From: Streptomyces sp. NBC_01210
GTDB taxonomy: Bacteria > Actinomycetota > Actinomycetes > Streptomycetales > Streptomycetaceae
Reading direction: 5' to 3'
NCBI RefSeq assembly: GCF_036010325.1
Contig: NZ_CP108549.1
Span: 4,650,001-4,714,000, forward strand
Length of the DNA: 64,000 bases
Shown in pieces: positions 25,416 to 35,120 of the stretch (positions are counted from its first letter, which is position 1; the number at the start of each line of letters is the position of its first letter). Made by a program: the position numbers and the translations under genes. The notes beneath the pieces are model-generated. The model saw nothing but the letters and a program-made list of their open reading frames with translations. It did no database searches and was not told where the DNA came from.

Positions 25416-26897
25416 TCAGGTCTGCGCCATGTCCACAAAGCGCGAGTAGTGCCCCTGGAAGGCGACCGTGATCGTGGCCGTCGGACCGTTACGGTGCTTG
25501 GCCACGATCAGGTCCGCCTCGCCCGCGCGCGGAGACTCCTTCTCGTACGCATCTTCGCGGTGCAACAGGATGACCATGTCCGCGTCCTGCTCGATGGAGC
25601 CCGATTCACGCAGGTCGGAGACCATCGGTTTCTTGTCCGTACGCTGCTCGGGGCCACGGTTCAGCTGGGACAACGCGATCACCGGGAGCTCGAGCTCCTT
25701 GGCCAGCAGCTTGAGGTTTCGGGACATGTCCGAGACCTCCTGCTGACGGCTCTCGGCGCGCTTCGAGCCACCGGACTGCATCAGCTGCAGATAGTCGATG
25801 ACGACCAGCTTCAGATCATTGCGCTGCTTCAGCCGTCGGCACTTCGCGCGGATCTCCATCATGGAGAGGTTCGGGGAGTCGTCGATATACAGCGGGGCCT
25901 GGGAGACATCCGGCATGCGGCGCGCCAGCCGGGTCCAGTCCTCGTCCGTCATCGTCCCGGAGCGCATGTGATGCAGCGCCACCCGCGCCTCCGCGGACAG
26001 CAGGCGCATCGCGATCTCATTGCGCCCCATTTCGAGAGAGAAAATCACGCTGGGCAGGTTGTTCTTGATCGAACAGGCCCGGGCGAAGTCCAGCGCCAGC
26101 GTCGACTTACCCATGGCGGGCCGGGCCGCGATGACGATCATCTGGCCGGGGTGCAGACCGTTGGTCAGTGAGTCGAAGTCGGTGAACCCGGTCGGTACAC
26201 CCGTCATCTCGCCGCTGCGCGAGCCGATCGCCTCGATCTCGTCGAGCGCGCCTTCCATGATGTCGCCGAGCGGCAGATAGTCCTCGCTGGTGCGCTGCTC
26301 GGTTACGGCGTAGATCTCGGCCTGGGCGGAGTTGACGATCTCGTCGACGTCGCCGTCGGCCGCGTATCCCATCTGCGTGATCTTGGTGCCGGCCTCCACG
26401 AGTCTGCGCAGCACAGCGCGCTCATGGACGATCTCCGCGTAGTACGACGCGTTGGCCGCGGTCGGCACCGACTGGACCAGCGTGTGGAGGTACGGCGCTC
26501 CGCCGACCCGGGTGATCTCGCCTCGCTTGACCAGCTCGGCGGCGACGGTGATGGGGTCGGCCGGCTCGCCCTTGGCATAGAGGTCGAGGATCGCCGTGTA
26601 GACCGTCTCGTGGGCGGGCCGGTAGAAGTCGTGGCCTTTGATGATCTCTACGACGTCGGCGATGGCGTCCTTGGAGAGCAGCATGCCGCCGAGGACGGAC
26701 TGCTCGGCGTCCAGGTCCTGGGGAGGCACACGCTCGAAGCCGGGGGAGCTTCCGTCCCAGCCGCCGCTGTCCCTGCCGCGCTCGTGCTGGTCCTCTCGAC
26801 CACCGCGGCCTTCGCCGCGACGCTGGCGGGAGACGGGCAGACGATCACTGGGACCGTCTGCGGCCCACGGGTCGTCCAAGGGCTCGGAAATGCTCAC
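25416..26897 (-). CDS. dnaB: Replicative DNA helicase DnaB
   Basis: This 493-residue hexameric helicase unwinds DNA ahead of the fork. The N-terminal domain (from DLDAEQSVLGGMLLSKDAIA) binds primase; the RecA-like domain has Walker A ARPAMGKST, Walker B LVVIDYLQLM and the C-terminal HRNGPTATI region. No intein interrupts the Walker A region, as happens in some actinobacteria. About 55 N-terminal residues form a charged Arg/Gly-rich leader. I chose GTG 26897, which has GGAGG about 11 bases upstream. The 424-base upstream gap contains DnaA boxes. Confidence 0.97.
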   Translation of the reverse strand: MSISEPLDDPWAADGPSDRLPVSRQRRGEGRGGREDQHERGRDSGGWDGSSPGFERVPPQDLDAEQSVLGGMLLSKDAIADVVEIIKGHDFYRPAHETVYTAILDLYAKGEPADPITVAAELVKRGEITRVGGAPYLHTLVQSVPTAANASYYAEIVHERAVLRRLVEAGTKITQMGYAADGDVDEIVNSAQAEIYAVTEQRTSEDYLPLGDIMEGALDEIEAIGSRSGEMTGVPTGFTDFDSLTNGLHPGQMIVIAARPAMGKSTLALDFARACSIKNNLPSVIFSLEMGRNEIAMRLLSAEARVALHHMRSGTMTDEDWTRLARRMPDVSQAPLYIDDSPNLSMMEIRAKCRRLKQRNDLKLVVIDYLQLMQSGGSKRAESRQQEVSDMSRNLKLLAKELELPVIALSQLNRGPEQRTDKKPMVSDLRESGSIEQDADMVILLHREDAYEKESPRAGEADLIVAKHRNGPTATITVAFQGHYSRFVDMAQT

Positions 26898-27321
26898 CCG
26901 GGCCACCTCCTCCCGTCCGCTCCGCGGACCTCGCCGTGCCACTCTTTCTACGGCACGACACTGACAAAACGAACGGCCAGACTCCGCTTCCGGCGCGTCG
27001 GGCGACGGTCCACGGTAGGCCCGTCGGCACCGTCAGCCAATCTGGTTATCCACAGGCCATGTGGACGACGGACCAGATGCTGTGGAGAACCCTGCGGAAC
27101 CTGTGCACGGACCGGGGGACAGCACTGTGGACAAATTCATAGTCACCCCGCCACACACACTCTGACCTGGCTCTTTTCCGTCCACTGGCTGTGGGGGAGA
27201 AAAACTTTCCCGACTGGACCAAGATCAGAACAAACGGCACACAGCCGAAGGCGCAACGAGAGGATTGGTAAGGACTGCAATGCAATTGCATCTCTTACCT
27301 GTGGAAGATTAGATTGATGCA
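26898..27321. promoter_or_regulatory. dnaB upstream region with DnaA boxes
   Basis: This divergent gap holds a perfect TTATCCACA (27046-27054) and, in reverse, a perfect TTGTCCACA (27126-27134). One-mismatch relatives occur at 27060-27068 (TGTGGACGA), and a two-mismatch one at 27081-27089. There is no gene. The cluster may tie dnaB expression to DnaA or titrate DnaA. Confidence 0.7.
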
Positions 27322-28659
27322 ATGACAGCGGCTCCCACAGCACCCAAGGCGCGTCGGCAACGGCACGACCGAGAGATCATCACGCTCGCCGTCCCCGCCT
27401 TCGGCGCCCTCGTCGCCGAGCCTCTCTTCGTGATGGTGGACAGCGCCATCATCGGCCACCTCGGCACGCCGCAACTTGCCGGACTGGCGGTCGCCTCGGC
27501 CCTTCTGATGACCGCCGTCAGCATCTTCGTCTTCCTCGCCTACGCCACTACGGCCGCCGTCGCACGCCGCGTAGGCGCAGGTGATCTCGCGGCCGCAATC
27601 CGGCAGGGCATGGACGGCATCTGGCTCGCCCTGCTGCTCGGTGTCGCCGTCATCGCCGTCACCCTGCCCACCGCCCCCTGGCTCGTACAGCTCTTCGGCG
27701 TCTCCGACACCGCCGCCCCGTACGCCACCACATATCTACGGATCTCCAGCCTCGGCATCCCCGCGATGCTGATCGTGCTGGCTGCCACCGGCATACTGCG
27801 CGGCCTGCAGGACACCCGGACTCCTCTGTACGTGGCCATCGGTGGCTTCGCCGCCAACGCGGCACTCAACGTCGCCCTCGTATACGGCGCCGGTTTCGGC
27901 ATCGCCGGCTCCGCCTGGGGCACCGTTATCGCCCAGTGCGCGATGGCCGCCGCCTATCTGGTCGTGGTCGTACGGGGAGCACGTCGGCACGGTGCCTCCC
28001 TGCGCCCCGACGCCGCCGGGATACGGGCCAGTGCTCAGGCGGGGGTCCCCCTCTTGATCCGTACACTCTCGCTGCGCGCAGTCCTGATGATCGCCACTGC
28101 CGTCGCGGCCCGCCTCGGTGACACCGAGATCGCCGCCCATCAGATCGTCCTCTCCCTGTGGAGCCTGATGGCCTTCGCACTCGACGCGATTGCCATCGCC
28201 GGGCAGGCGATCATCGGCCGTTATCTGGGAGCCGACGACGCCGAGGGCGCCCGGCAGGCCTGCCGTCGCATGGTGCAGTGGGGGATCGCCTCCGGTGTGG
28301 TTCTCGGAATCGTGATCGTGGCCTCCCGACCACTCCTGGTCCCTCTGTTCACGACCGACCAGGCGGTGCACAGCACCCTGCTCCCGGCATTGCTGGTGGT
28401 CGCCGTCTCCCAACCGATCGCCGGCGTGGTCTTTGTCCTCGACGGCGTACTGATGGGAGCCGGTGACGGCTCGTACCTGGCCGGGGCGATGCTGGTGACG
28501 CTGGCGGTCTTCGCGCCGGTCGCCCTGCTCATCCCCACCTTCGGTGGCGGACTGACCGCCTTGTGGTGGGCCATGGCTCTGATGATGACCGTGCGCATGC
28601 TGACGCTCTGGCTGAGAATGCGCTCCGGCCGCTGGCTCGTCACCGGTGCGACGCGCTGA
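27322..28659 (+). CDS. MATE family efflux transporter
   Basis: This 445-residue protein has twelve predicted helices and the two-fold MATE layout: REIITLAVPAFGALVAEPLF at the start of repeat one and SLRAVLMIATAVAARLGDTE opening repeat two. MATE proteins extrude cationic drugs with H+ or Na+. It begins at ATG 27322 and is divergent from dnaB, as in other streptomycetes. parS sites and a strong shared terminator separate it from rplI. Confidence 0.93.
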   Translation: MTAAPTAPKARRQRHDREIITLAVPAFGALVAEPLFVMVDSAIIGHLGTPQLAGLAVASALLMTAVSIFVFLAYATTAAVARRVGAGDLAAAIRQGMDGIWLALLLGVAVIAVTLPTAPWLVQLFGVSDTAAPYATTYLRISSLGIPAMLIVLAATGILRGLQDTRTPLYVAIGGFAANAALNVALVYGAGFGIAGSAWGTVIAQCAMAAAYLVVVVRGARRHGASLRPDAAGIRASAQAGVPLLIRTLSLRAVLMIATAVAARLGDTEIAAHQIVLSLWSLMAFALDAIAIAGQAIIGRYLGADDAEGARQACRRMVQWGIASGVVLGIVIVASRPLLVPLFTTDQAVHSTLLPALLVVAVSQPIAGVVFVLDGVLMGAGDGSYLAGAMLVTLAVFAPVALLIPTFGGGLTALWWAMALMMTVRMLTLWLRMRSGRWLVTGATR

Positions 28660-28690
28660 AAGACCGCCTGTCCGGGGTTCCACGGTGGAT

Positions 28691-28704
28691 GTTTCACGTG
28701 AAAC
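28691..28704. promoter_or_regulatory. parS site 3
   Basis: Perfect GTTTCACGTGAAAC in the MATE-rplI convergent gap. Confidence 0.96.
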
Positions 28705-28711
28705 GGACGAC

Positions 28712-28725
28712 GTTTCACATGAAAC
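28712..28725. promoter_or_regulatory. Degenerate parS site next to site 3
   Basis: GTTTCACATGAAAC has one change in the core CACGTG. It is 21 bases, two helical turns, from the perfect site, so both lie on the same face of DNA. Confidence 0.6.
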
Positions 28726-28755
28726 AGACGACGAACGGATGACTGGGACGAACAG

Positions 28756-28792
28756 CATGAGGGCCGCACCCCCAGGGGGTGCGGCCCTCATG
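28756..28792. terminator. Bidirectional terminator between MATE gene and rplI
   Basis: Arms of 18 bases (CATGAGGGCCGCACCCCC and its exact complement) face each other across a single A, giving a very stable hairpin 28-96 bases from the two stops. Confidence 0.85.
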
Positions 28793-28820
28793 TGCCCTGC
28801 AGCGCGTGCGCTGCAGAGCG

Positions 28821-29267
28821 CTACGCGGCGACGACCTCGACGCCGAGCTTCGCGGCAACCTCGGGGTGCAGACGCACAGACACCTGGTGCGAGCCCAGGG
28901 TCTTGATCGGCGAACCGAGCTCAACGCGACGCTTGTCGACGTCCGGACCACCGGCAGCCTTGATCGCCGAGGCGATGTCGGCCGGGGTGACGGAGCCGAA
29001 GAGGCGGCCGGCGTCGCCGGAGCGAACAGCCAGACGCACCTTTACGGCCTCGAGCCGGGCCTTGATCTCATTGGCCTGCTCGATGGTCGCGATCTCGTGG
29101 ATCTTGCGGGCGCGGCGGATCTGCGCCACGTCCTTCTCGCCACCCTTGGTCCAGCGGATCGCGAAACCACGCGGGACCAGGTAGTTGCGAGCGTAACCGT
29201 CCTTGACGTCAACGACATCGCCGGCGGCACCGAGGCCAGAGACCTCGTGGGTGAGGATGATCTTCAT
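28821..29267 (-). CDS. rplI: 50S ribosomal protein L9
   Basis: L9 spans the base of the L1 stalk on the large subunit. The 148-residue product opens [20 protein letters not shown] and contains the conserved [15 protein letters not shown]; length and motifs are normal for the two-lobed protein with its long central helix. It is the last gene of the rpsF-ssb-rpsR-rplI operon, 18 bases after rpsR, and ends at a strong hairpin. Confidence 0.98.
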   Translation of the reverse strand: MKIILTHEVSGLGAAGDVVDVKDGYARNYLVPRGFAIRWTKGGEKDVAQIRRARKIHEIATIEQANEIKARLEAVKVRLAVRSGDAGRLFGSVTPADIASAIKAAGGPDVDKRRVELGSPIKTLGSHQVSVRLHPEVAAKLGVEVVAA

Positions 29268-29285
29268 TGGTCGGTCACCCTTCCC

Positions 29286-29522
29286 TTATCGCGCGGTGGA
29301 CGTGTAGGGCAGCAGCGCCATCTCACGGCTGTTCTTCACGGCCGTGGCGACGTCACGCTGGTGCTGCGTGCAGTTGCCGGTAACGCGGCGGGCACGGATC
29401 TTGCCGCGGTCGGAAATGAACTTCCGCAGCATGTTCGTGTCCTTGTAGTCCACGTACGCGGTCTTGTCCTTGCAGAATGCGCAGACCTTCTTCTTCGGCT
29501 TGCGCACAGGCGGCTTCGCCAT
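29286..29522 (-). CDS. rpsR: 30S ribosomal protein S18
   Basis: This 78-residue S18 binds S6 on the small-subunit platform. It opens [20 protein letters not shown] and contains [20 protein letters not shown] and [21 protein letters not shown] Cys-x-x-Cys (residues 14-17) plus a later Cys resembles the zinc-binding form; actinobacteria often carry both forms, and the second gene would be elsewhere. It lies between ssb and rplI in one operon. Confidence 0.97.
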   Translation of the reverse strand: MAKPPVRKPKKKVCAFCKDKTAYVDYKDTNMLRKFISDRGKIRARRVTGNCTQHQRDVATAVKNSREMALLPYTSTAR

Positions 29523-29565
29523 GGTGTATCTCCTGTGTGATCAAGAAGTGGGGTACGAGCTGCCC

Positions 29566-30156
29566 TTAGAAGGGAGGCTCGTCCGAGTAGCCGCCGCCGG
29601 AACCGCCGGAGCTTCCGCCCCAGCCGCCCCCACCGCCCTGCTGCTGGCCGCCGCCGGCCGGCGCACTGGTGGCCCAGGGGTCGTCGGCGGGTGCACCGCC
29701 GCCGCCCTGCTGCTGACCACCACCGGGACCGCCGCCCCAGTTGCCGCCGCCCTGCTGCTGACCGCCGCCATAGCCGCCCTGGCCACCGCGACCGGTGGTC
29801 TTGGTGACCTTGGCCGTGGCGTTCTTCAGGCTGGGGCCGACTTCCTCGACGTCCAGCTCGTAGACCGTGCGCTTGACGCCCTCGCGGTCTTCGTAGGACC
29901 GCTGCTTCAGCCGGCCCTGCACGACGACGCGCATGCCTCGCGTAAGCGACTCCGCGACGTTCTCCGCCGCCTGACGCCAGACCGAGCAGGTGAGGAACAG
30001 GCCTTCGCCGTCCTTCCACTCATTGGTCTGCTTGTCGAAAATGCGGGGAGTGGACGCGACACGGAACTTCGCGACCGCCGCACCGGAGGGGGTGAAGCGC
30101 AGCTCGGGGTCGTCGACGAGATTGCCGACGACCGTGATGACGGTCTCGCCTGCCAT
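29566..30156 (-). CDS. ssb: Single-stranded DNA-binding protein
   Basis: This 196-residue SSB coats single-stranded DNA at forks and recruits partners. The OB fold spans residues 1-115 ([39 protein letters not shown]). A Gly/Gln-rich linker follows (repeats of GGGQQQGGG), ending in the acidic-aromatic tip DEPPF that binds partner proteins. Its place between rpsF and rpsR marks it as the main housekeeping paralogue (SsbA). Confidence 0.97.
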   Translation of the reverse strand: MAGETVITVVGNLVDDPELRFTPSGAAVAKFRVASTPRIFDKQTNEWKDGEGLFLTCSVWRQAAENVAESLTRGMRVVVQGRLKQRSYEDREGVKRTVYELDVEEVGPSLKNATAKVTKTTGRGGQGGYGGGQQQGGGNWGGGPGGGQQQGGGGAPADDPWATSAPAGGGQQQGGGGGWGGSSGGSGGGYSDEPPF

Positions 30157-30230
30157 GGGTGAACCTCTCGGCGGGGATTGCTTCTGGCTGCTTGCTGCTA
30201 CTCGAACCCGATGACCTCTGAGCTAGGTGC

Positions 30231-30521
30231 TCAGTGGGTCTCGGGACGGAGGACCTTGGTCCGGAGGACCGACTCGTTCAGGTTCATCTGGCGGTCGAGC
30301 TCCTTGACGACCGCAGGCTCGGCCTGCAGGTCGATGACCGAGTAGATGCCCTCGGGCTTCTTCTTGATCTCGTAAGCGAGACGACGACGGCCCCAGGTGT
30401 CGACCTTCTCAACCTTTCCGTTGCCCTCACGGACGACGGAGAGGAAGTTCTCGATCAGCGGGGAGACAGCGCGCTCCTCGAGATCGGGGTCGAGGATGAC
30501 CATCACCTCGTAGTGACGCAT
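30231..30521 (-). CDS. rpsF: 30S ribosomal protein S6
   Basis: This 96-residue S6 opens [20 protein letters not shown] and has the conserved [19 protein letters not shown]. It pairs with S18, encoded two genes on. The ATG at 30521 has AAAGGAGGTGG upstream, a near-perfect ribosome site, whereas a longer reading frame upstream has none. It is the first gene of the operon; the promoter should lie in 30522-30780. Confidence 0.97.
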   Translation of the reverse strand: MRHYEVMVILDPDLEERAVSPLIENFLSVVREGNGKVEKVDTWGRRRLAYEIKKKPEGIYSVIDLQAEPAVVKELDRQMNLNESVLRTKVLRPETH

Positions 30522-30781
30522 GTGGAACCCACCTCCTTTGGACTCAGCGGCCACGGTCGTTCCGTGGCAGGAGGGTCGTGATGCGTAAGCAACGGTATCG
30601 GCCGCCACTGACAATCCGGGAGGATCGCGTTCTGGCCTGGGCAGACACCGGTGCAGACCGTACAGAGTACCTGCAGACAGCCTTCCGGTTGAAATCCGGT
30701 GGCCATGAGACGCAATCTGTACACATCGGGTGTGCGCGGCGCTACGATGCGCCGCCTTCCGGCAACGCCAGGAGGTGCCTC

Positions 30782-31096
30782 ATGGCACAGGCAATGCGAC
30801 GTCAGTCCTCAGTCTCCCTCTTCGCCACCGACGGCAAGCCCCATCCCCTTCAGGACACCCTGATGGCGGTGACGCTGGTGCTCGGCGCTGTCGCCTTCGT
30901 CTCGGCGATGTTCTACAACCTCCATCTGCTCAGCTCGTGGGCCGGGCTGGTGGGAATCATCACGGGCGCGTACGGGCAGTTCATCTCGGCGACGACCCGC
31001 GAGCGCTTCGTGCTGATCATCGGTCTCGGCGCTTCCGCGGTCGGCTTCTACCTCGGCATGGCACACGGCGGGCTCTTCGGCGGAATCATCAGCTAG
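30782..31096 (+). CDS. Small membrane protein, unknown function
   Basis: This 104-residue protein opens MAQAMRRQSSVSLFATDGKP and has three hydrophobic helices (about residues 27-48, 52-70 and 78-98). I do not recognise a named family, but the gene keeps this place next to rpsF in Streptomyces as I recall. The ATG at 30782 follows CAGGAGGTGCCT, an excellent ribosome site, which settles the start among several upstream candidates. It is divergent from the ribosomal operon. Confidence 0.8.
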   Translation: MAQAMRRQSSVSLFATDGKPHPLQDTLMAVTLVLGAVAFVSAMFYNLHLLSSWAGLVGIITGAYGQFISATTRERFVLIIGLGASAVGFYLGMAHGGLFGGIIS

Positions 31097-31241
31097 GGCA
31101 GAGCAGAACAGGAGGGGACGGGGGCCACAAGGACGCTCCTTCCCTACAGCCATCCGGGGCGCTCCCCCAGCGCAGTAGGCTTCGGCGCGAGAGCCGGAGC
31201 CCCTGTACCCATGGGGACACACCTGCCGAGGAGCGCCCCGC

Positions 31242-32360
31242 ATGACCCTGACCCTGAGGACCATCAGCCGAGAGCAGCATCTGGCTTACATCCAGAGCCT
31301 GCCCGCGGCAAGTCACTGCCAGGTCCCGGCGTGGGCTGATGTGAAGACCGAATGGCGCTCGGAGAACCTTGGCTGGTTCGACAAGAGCGGTGAACTGGTC
31401 GGTGCCGGGCTGGTGTTGTACCGCCAGCTGCCCAAGATCAAGCGCTATCTCGCGTACCTGCCCGAGGGCCCGGTGATCAACTGGTACGCGCCGAACCTGG
31501 ACGACTGGCTGCAGCCGATGCTCGCCCATCTCAAGCAGCAGGGCGCCTTCTCCGTGAAGATGGGCCCGCCGGTGGTCATTCGCCGCTGGGACGCGGCCGC
31601 CATCAAGTCCGGTATCCAGGACCCGGACGTCAAGCGGCTGCGTGACGTCGAGGCCACCCACATCGAGCCGCGCGCCTTCGAGGTCTCCGACCGGCTGCGC
31701 AAGATGGGCTGGCAGCAGGGCGAGGACGGCGGCGCCGGCTTCGGTGACGTACAGCCCCGCTATGTCTTCCAGGTACCGCTCGCCAATCGCTCGCTGGACG
31801 ATGTCCTCAAGGGCTTCAACCAGCTGTGGCGGCGCAACATCAAAAAGGCCGAGAAGGCCGGCGTCGAGGTCGTGCAGGGCGGCTACGACGACCTCGCCGA
31901 GTGGCAGCGGCTCTACGAAGTCACCGCAGAGCGCGACCATTTCAGGCCCCGCCCTCTGTCGTACTTTCAGCAGATGTGGTCCGTCCTGAACGGCGAGGAC
32001 CCCAACCGGATGCGGCTGTACTTCGCCCGCCACGAGGGCGAGAACGTCGCGGCCGCGACGATGCTGATCGTCGGAGGCCACGTCTGGTACTCCTACGGCG
32101 CGTCCGCCAACCACAAGCGCGAGGTCCGGCCCTCGAACGCGATGCAGTGGCGGATGCTGCGGGACGCATACGCGATGGGCGCGACCGTCTACGACCTGCG
32201 CGGCATCAGCGACTCCCTCGACGAGACCGACCACCTCTTCGGCCTGATCCAGTTCAAGGTCGGCACCGGCGGCGAGGCCGTCGAGTACGTCGGCGAGTGG
32301 GACTTCCCGCTCAACAAGCTGCTCCACAAGGCGCTCGACATCTACATGTCGCGCCGCTGA
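31242..32360 (+). CDS. FemABX family peptidyltransferase (FemX-like)
   Basis: This 372-residue protein belongs to the FemABX family, which adds the first glycine (or other residue) to lipid II from charged tRNA. It has two GNAT-like domains, with VPLANRSLDDVLKGFNQLWR and RNIKKAEKAGVEV in the first, and SYGASANHKREVRPSNAMQW and DLRGISDSLDETDHLFGLIQ in the second. Streptomyces peptidoglycan carries a glycine bridge, so FemX function is likely. The ATG at 31242 has GAGGAGCG upstream. A PLP racemase gene follows 121 bases later. Confidence 0.92.
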   Translation: MTLTLRTISREQHLAYIQSLPAASHCQVPAWADVKTEWRSENLGWFDKSGELVGAGLVLYRQLPKIKRYLAYLPEGPVINWYAPNLDDWLQPMLAHLKQQGAFSVKMGPPVVIRRWDAAAIKSGIQDPDVKRLRDVEATHIEPRAFEVSDRLRKMGWQQGEDGGAGFGDVQPRYVFQVPLANRSLDDVLKGFNQLWRRNIKKAEKAGVEVVQGGYDDLAEWQRLYEVTAERDHFRPRPLSYFQQMWSVLNGEDPNRMRLYFARHEGENVAAATMLIVGGHVWYSYGASANHKREVRPSNAMQWRMLRDAYAMGATVYDLRGISDSLDETDHLFGLIQFKVGTGGEAVEYVGEWDFPLNKLLHKALDIYMSRR

Positions 32361-32481
32361 AGTCGCTACTGGCGACGCCGCGACCGACACCGCTGACGTT
32401 GCCGTGCACCACGCCGTAGTCTCGTAGATCTCGTACATATCTCTGATACACCGCAGCCACCAGAAAGGTTCCGGGCCGGCC

Positions 32482-33513
32482 ATGGCGCTCTCCCTCTACG
32501 TCGACACCGCGCGCTGGCGGGCGCACCAGAAGTCCGTTATCGACCAGTTCCCCGGCCTTGTGCCGGTCTGCAAGGGCAATGGTTACGGCTTCGGTCATGA
32601 GCGACTCGCGGACGAGGCCTCCCGCTTCGGCTCGGACATGCTGGCCGTCGGCACCACCTACGAGGCGGCCCGGATCAAGGACTGGTTCAGCGGCGATCTC
32701 CTCGTCCTCACGCCCTTCCGGCGGGGCGAGGAGCCGGTCCCGCTGCCTGACCGTGTCATCCGCTCCGTCTCGTCCGTCGACGGTGTGCACGCCCTGGTGG
32801 GAGCCCGGGTTGTCATCGAGTGCATGAGCTCAATGAAGCGCCACGGCGTGAGTGAGCAGGAGCTCGGCCTGCTGCACGCCGCGATCGAGGATGTACGCCT
32901 CGAAGGCTTCGCGCTCCACCTCCCCCTCGACCGCACGGACGGCTCCGACGCGGTCGAGGAGGTCATCGGCTGGATGGACCGGCTGCGTGCGGCCCGGCTG
33001 CCGCTGCACACCATGTTCGTCAGCCATCTGCGCGCCGAGGAACTGGGCCGTCTTCAGCAGCAGTTCCCGCAGACCCGATTCCGCGCCCGCATCGGCACGC
33101 GGCTGTGGCTCGGCGACCACGACGCCACGGAGTACCGCGGCGCCGTCCTCGACGTCACCCGCGTCGCCAAGGGCGACCGCTTCGGCTACCGCCAGCAGAA
33201 GACCGCATCCGACGGCTGGCTGGTCGTCGTCGCCGGCGGTACGTCCCACGGCGTCGGCCTGGAGGCACCGAAGGCTCTGCACGGTGTGATGCCGCGCGCC
33301 AAGGGTGTCGCGCGCGCGGGCCTGGCGACGGTCAACCGCAACCTCTCGCCGTTCGTCTGGGCGGGCAAGCAGCGCTGGTTCGCCGAGCCGCCGCACATGC
33401 AGGTCTCGATCCTGTTCGTACCGTCGGACGCGCAGGAGCCGAAGGTCGGCGACGAACTGGTGGCTCATCTGCGCCACACGACGACGCAGTTCGACCGCCT
33501 GGTCGACCGCTGA
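32482..33513 (+). CDS. Alanine racemase-like PLP enzyme (fold type III)
   Basis: This 343-residue protein has the fold-type III PLP barrel: VCKGNGYGFGHERLA near residue 30 supplies the Schiff-base Lys, and the C-terminal HMQVSILFVPSDA region forms the beta domain. It is shorter than classical Alr (about 370-390) and lacks the usual YxxW/C-terminal Tyr context I would expect for certain alanine racemase, so the substrate may differ. With femX upstream, a cell-wall role is plausible. Start ATG at 32482. Confidence 0.83.
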   Translation: MALSLYVDTARWRAHQKSVIDQFPGLVPVCKGNGYGFGHERLADEASRFGSDMLAVGTTYEAARIKDWFSGDLLVLTPFRRGEEPVPLPDRVIRSVSSVDGVHALVGARVVIECMSSMKRHGVSEQELGLLHAAIEDVRLEGFALHLPLDRTDGSDAVEEVIGWMDRLRAARLPLHTMFVSHLRAEELGRLQQQFPQTRFRARIGTRLWLGDHDATEYRGAVLDVTRVAKGDRFGYRQQKTASDGWLVVVAGGTSHGVGLEAPKALHGVMPRAKGVARAGLATVNRNLSPFVWAGKQRWFAEPPHMQVSILFVPSDAQEPKVGDELVAHLRHTTTQFDRLVDR

Positions 33514-33544
33514 GCCCCTCTGGCCAGGTCCCCCGCCCCAAGCC

Positions 33545-35086
33545 CTAAGCCGACGGCTGGGGTTCCGTACCGGACTCCTGGGACGGCTTCCCCCACTGCA
33601 CCCGCGGTCCCTCCACTGCCTGCGCCGCATGCCGTGGAGGATGGGCCGCATGCCCCAGTACGAAGACGTCGTCGGCCCCGTCGAGAACACCGCCCGACGG
33701 GTCGTCCGATCCGTCCATCCGTACGCCGTCCCGCTCCGGCTTCAGGATGTCCCGTACGACCACCGCGCACAGGTACAGCGTCCCCAGCAGGTGCAGGGCG
33801 ATCGCGACCTGGTAGCCCTCGGGCGGCAGGCCCTTGTGCTTGGGGCTGGTCGTGTACGCGAGGTACATCCAGATCCCCAGGAAGTACATGACCTCACAGG
33901 ACTGCCAGATCAGAAAGTCCCGCCAGCGCGGCCTGGCCAGCGCGGCGAGCGGAATCAGCCACAGTACGTACTGCGGTGAATAGACCTTGTTGGTGATGAT
34001 GAACGCAGCGACGACCAGGAAGACGAGCTGTGCGAAACGGGGCCGCCGCGGCGCGCTGAGCGTCAGCGCGCCAATGCCCGCGCACGCCAGGATCATCAGA
34101 AGCGTCGCGTAGGTGTTCACCGACTCGACTTCGAGCGGCTCGCCCGTACGCTGCGTGATGATCAGCCAGAACGAGCCGAAGTCGACCTGCCGCTCCTGGC
34201 TGAAGGTGTAGAACTTCTTCCACCCCTCCGGCGCCAGCAGCATCACGGGCAGGTTCACCGCCAGCCAGGCGGCTGCCGCGCCGAGCGCCGCAGTGGCGAA
34301 CTCTCGCCATTTGCCCGCTCGCCAGCACAACAGGAGCAGCGGACCGAGCAGCAGCACGGGATAGAGCTTGGCGGCGGTCGCGAGCCCGATGAGGATGCCG
34401 AAGGCCAGCGCCCGGCCGCGTGACCACATCAGCATCGCTGCGGCCGTGAGCGCCACTGCCAGCAGATCCCAGTTGATGGTCGCGGTGAGCGCGAAGGCGG
34501 GCGCCAGGGCCACCAGCAGCGCATCCCAGGGACGGTGGCGATGTGTGCGGGTGACACAGACGGCGATGACCGCGGTGCAGATCATCAGCAGGCCCGCATT
34601 GACCATCCAGTACATCTGCTCCTGGTTCTGCATGGAGCCGCCGGCCACGTCGAGCCACGACGCGACCTGCATGAACAGACCCGTCAGGACGGGGTACTCC
34701 AGGTACTCCATGTCGCCGGGCAACCGGTCGAAGTACGGAATGAGACCTTCGGAGAAGCCGCGGCCCAGGTACAGGTGTGGGATGTCCGAATAGCAGGCAT
34801 GTGTGTATTGGGAGCTGGCGCCCCTGAACCAGGCCCAGTTGTAACACGGCATCTTCTGCACCATGCCGAGCGCAAACATCCCGATCGCCACGAGTGCGAT
34901 GACACGTACGGGAGTGAGCCATCCGTTGCCTCCGCGCCAGGCCCAGCGGCCGGCCGGACCGCCGATCAGCTCGCTGCCGGACGCGGCGACGGAGTCCCGC
35001 CGCGTGGGCCGTACATCCGGCTGCTCCGGCCGGTCTCGCCGGTCCCGCCGGGCCTGGTACACGCTCGTCTCTTCTGCGCTGGGCAT
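33545..35086 (-). CDS. GT87/DUF2029 family membrane glycosyltransferase
   Basis: This 513-residue protein has about eleven helices and the GT87-type features: an acidic pair near the first outer loop (CYSDIPHLYLGRGFSEGLIP then YFDRLP), EYPVLTGLFM, and KLYPVLLLGPLLLL. Such enzymes transfer mannose or arabinose from polyprenyl-phosphate donors outside the membrane. I chose the ATG at 35086, with GGCAGGA eight bases upstream; ATG 35095 is also possible. It is convergent with the racemase gene and downstream of the PBP terminator. Confidence 0.87.
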   Translation of the reverse strand: MPSAEETSVYQARRDRRDRPEQPDVRPTRRDSVAASGSELIGGPAGRWAWRGGNGWLTPVRVIALVAIGMFALGMVQKMPCYNWAWFRGASSQYTHACYSDIPHLYLGRGFSEGLIPYFDRLPGDMEYLEYPVLTGLFMQVASWLDVAGGSMQNQEQMYWMVNAGLLMICTAVIAVCVTRTHRHRPWDALLVALAPAFALTATINWDLLAVALTAAAMLMWSRGRALAFGILIGLATAAKLYPVLLLGPLLLLCWRAGKWREFATAALGAAAAWLAVNLPVMLLAPEGWKKFYTFSQERQVDFGSFWLIITQRTGEPLEVESVNTYATLLMILACAGIGALTLSAPRRPRFAQLVFLVVAAFIITNKVYSPQYVLWLIPLAALARPRWRDFLIWQSCEVMYFLGIWMYLAYTTSPKHKGLPPEGYQVAIALHLLGTLYLCAVVVRDILKPERDGVRMDGSDDPSGGVLDGADDVFVLGHAAHPPRHAAQAVEGPRVQWGKPSQESGTEPQPSA

Positions 35087-35120
35087 GCTGCACATCCTGC
35101 CGTACGGGGTCGGGGAGACG

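Noticed and set aside
24930..26171. A 413-codon plus-strand frame opposite dnaB
   Set aside because: DnaB and the TnsA remnant explain the minus strand; the plus frame has no domain.
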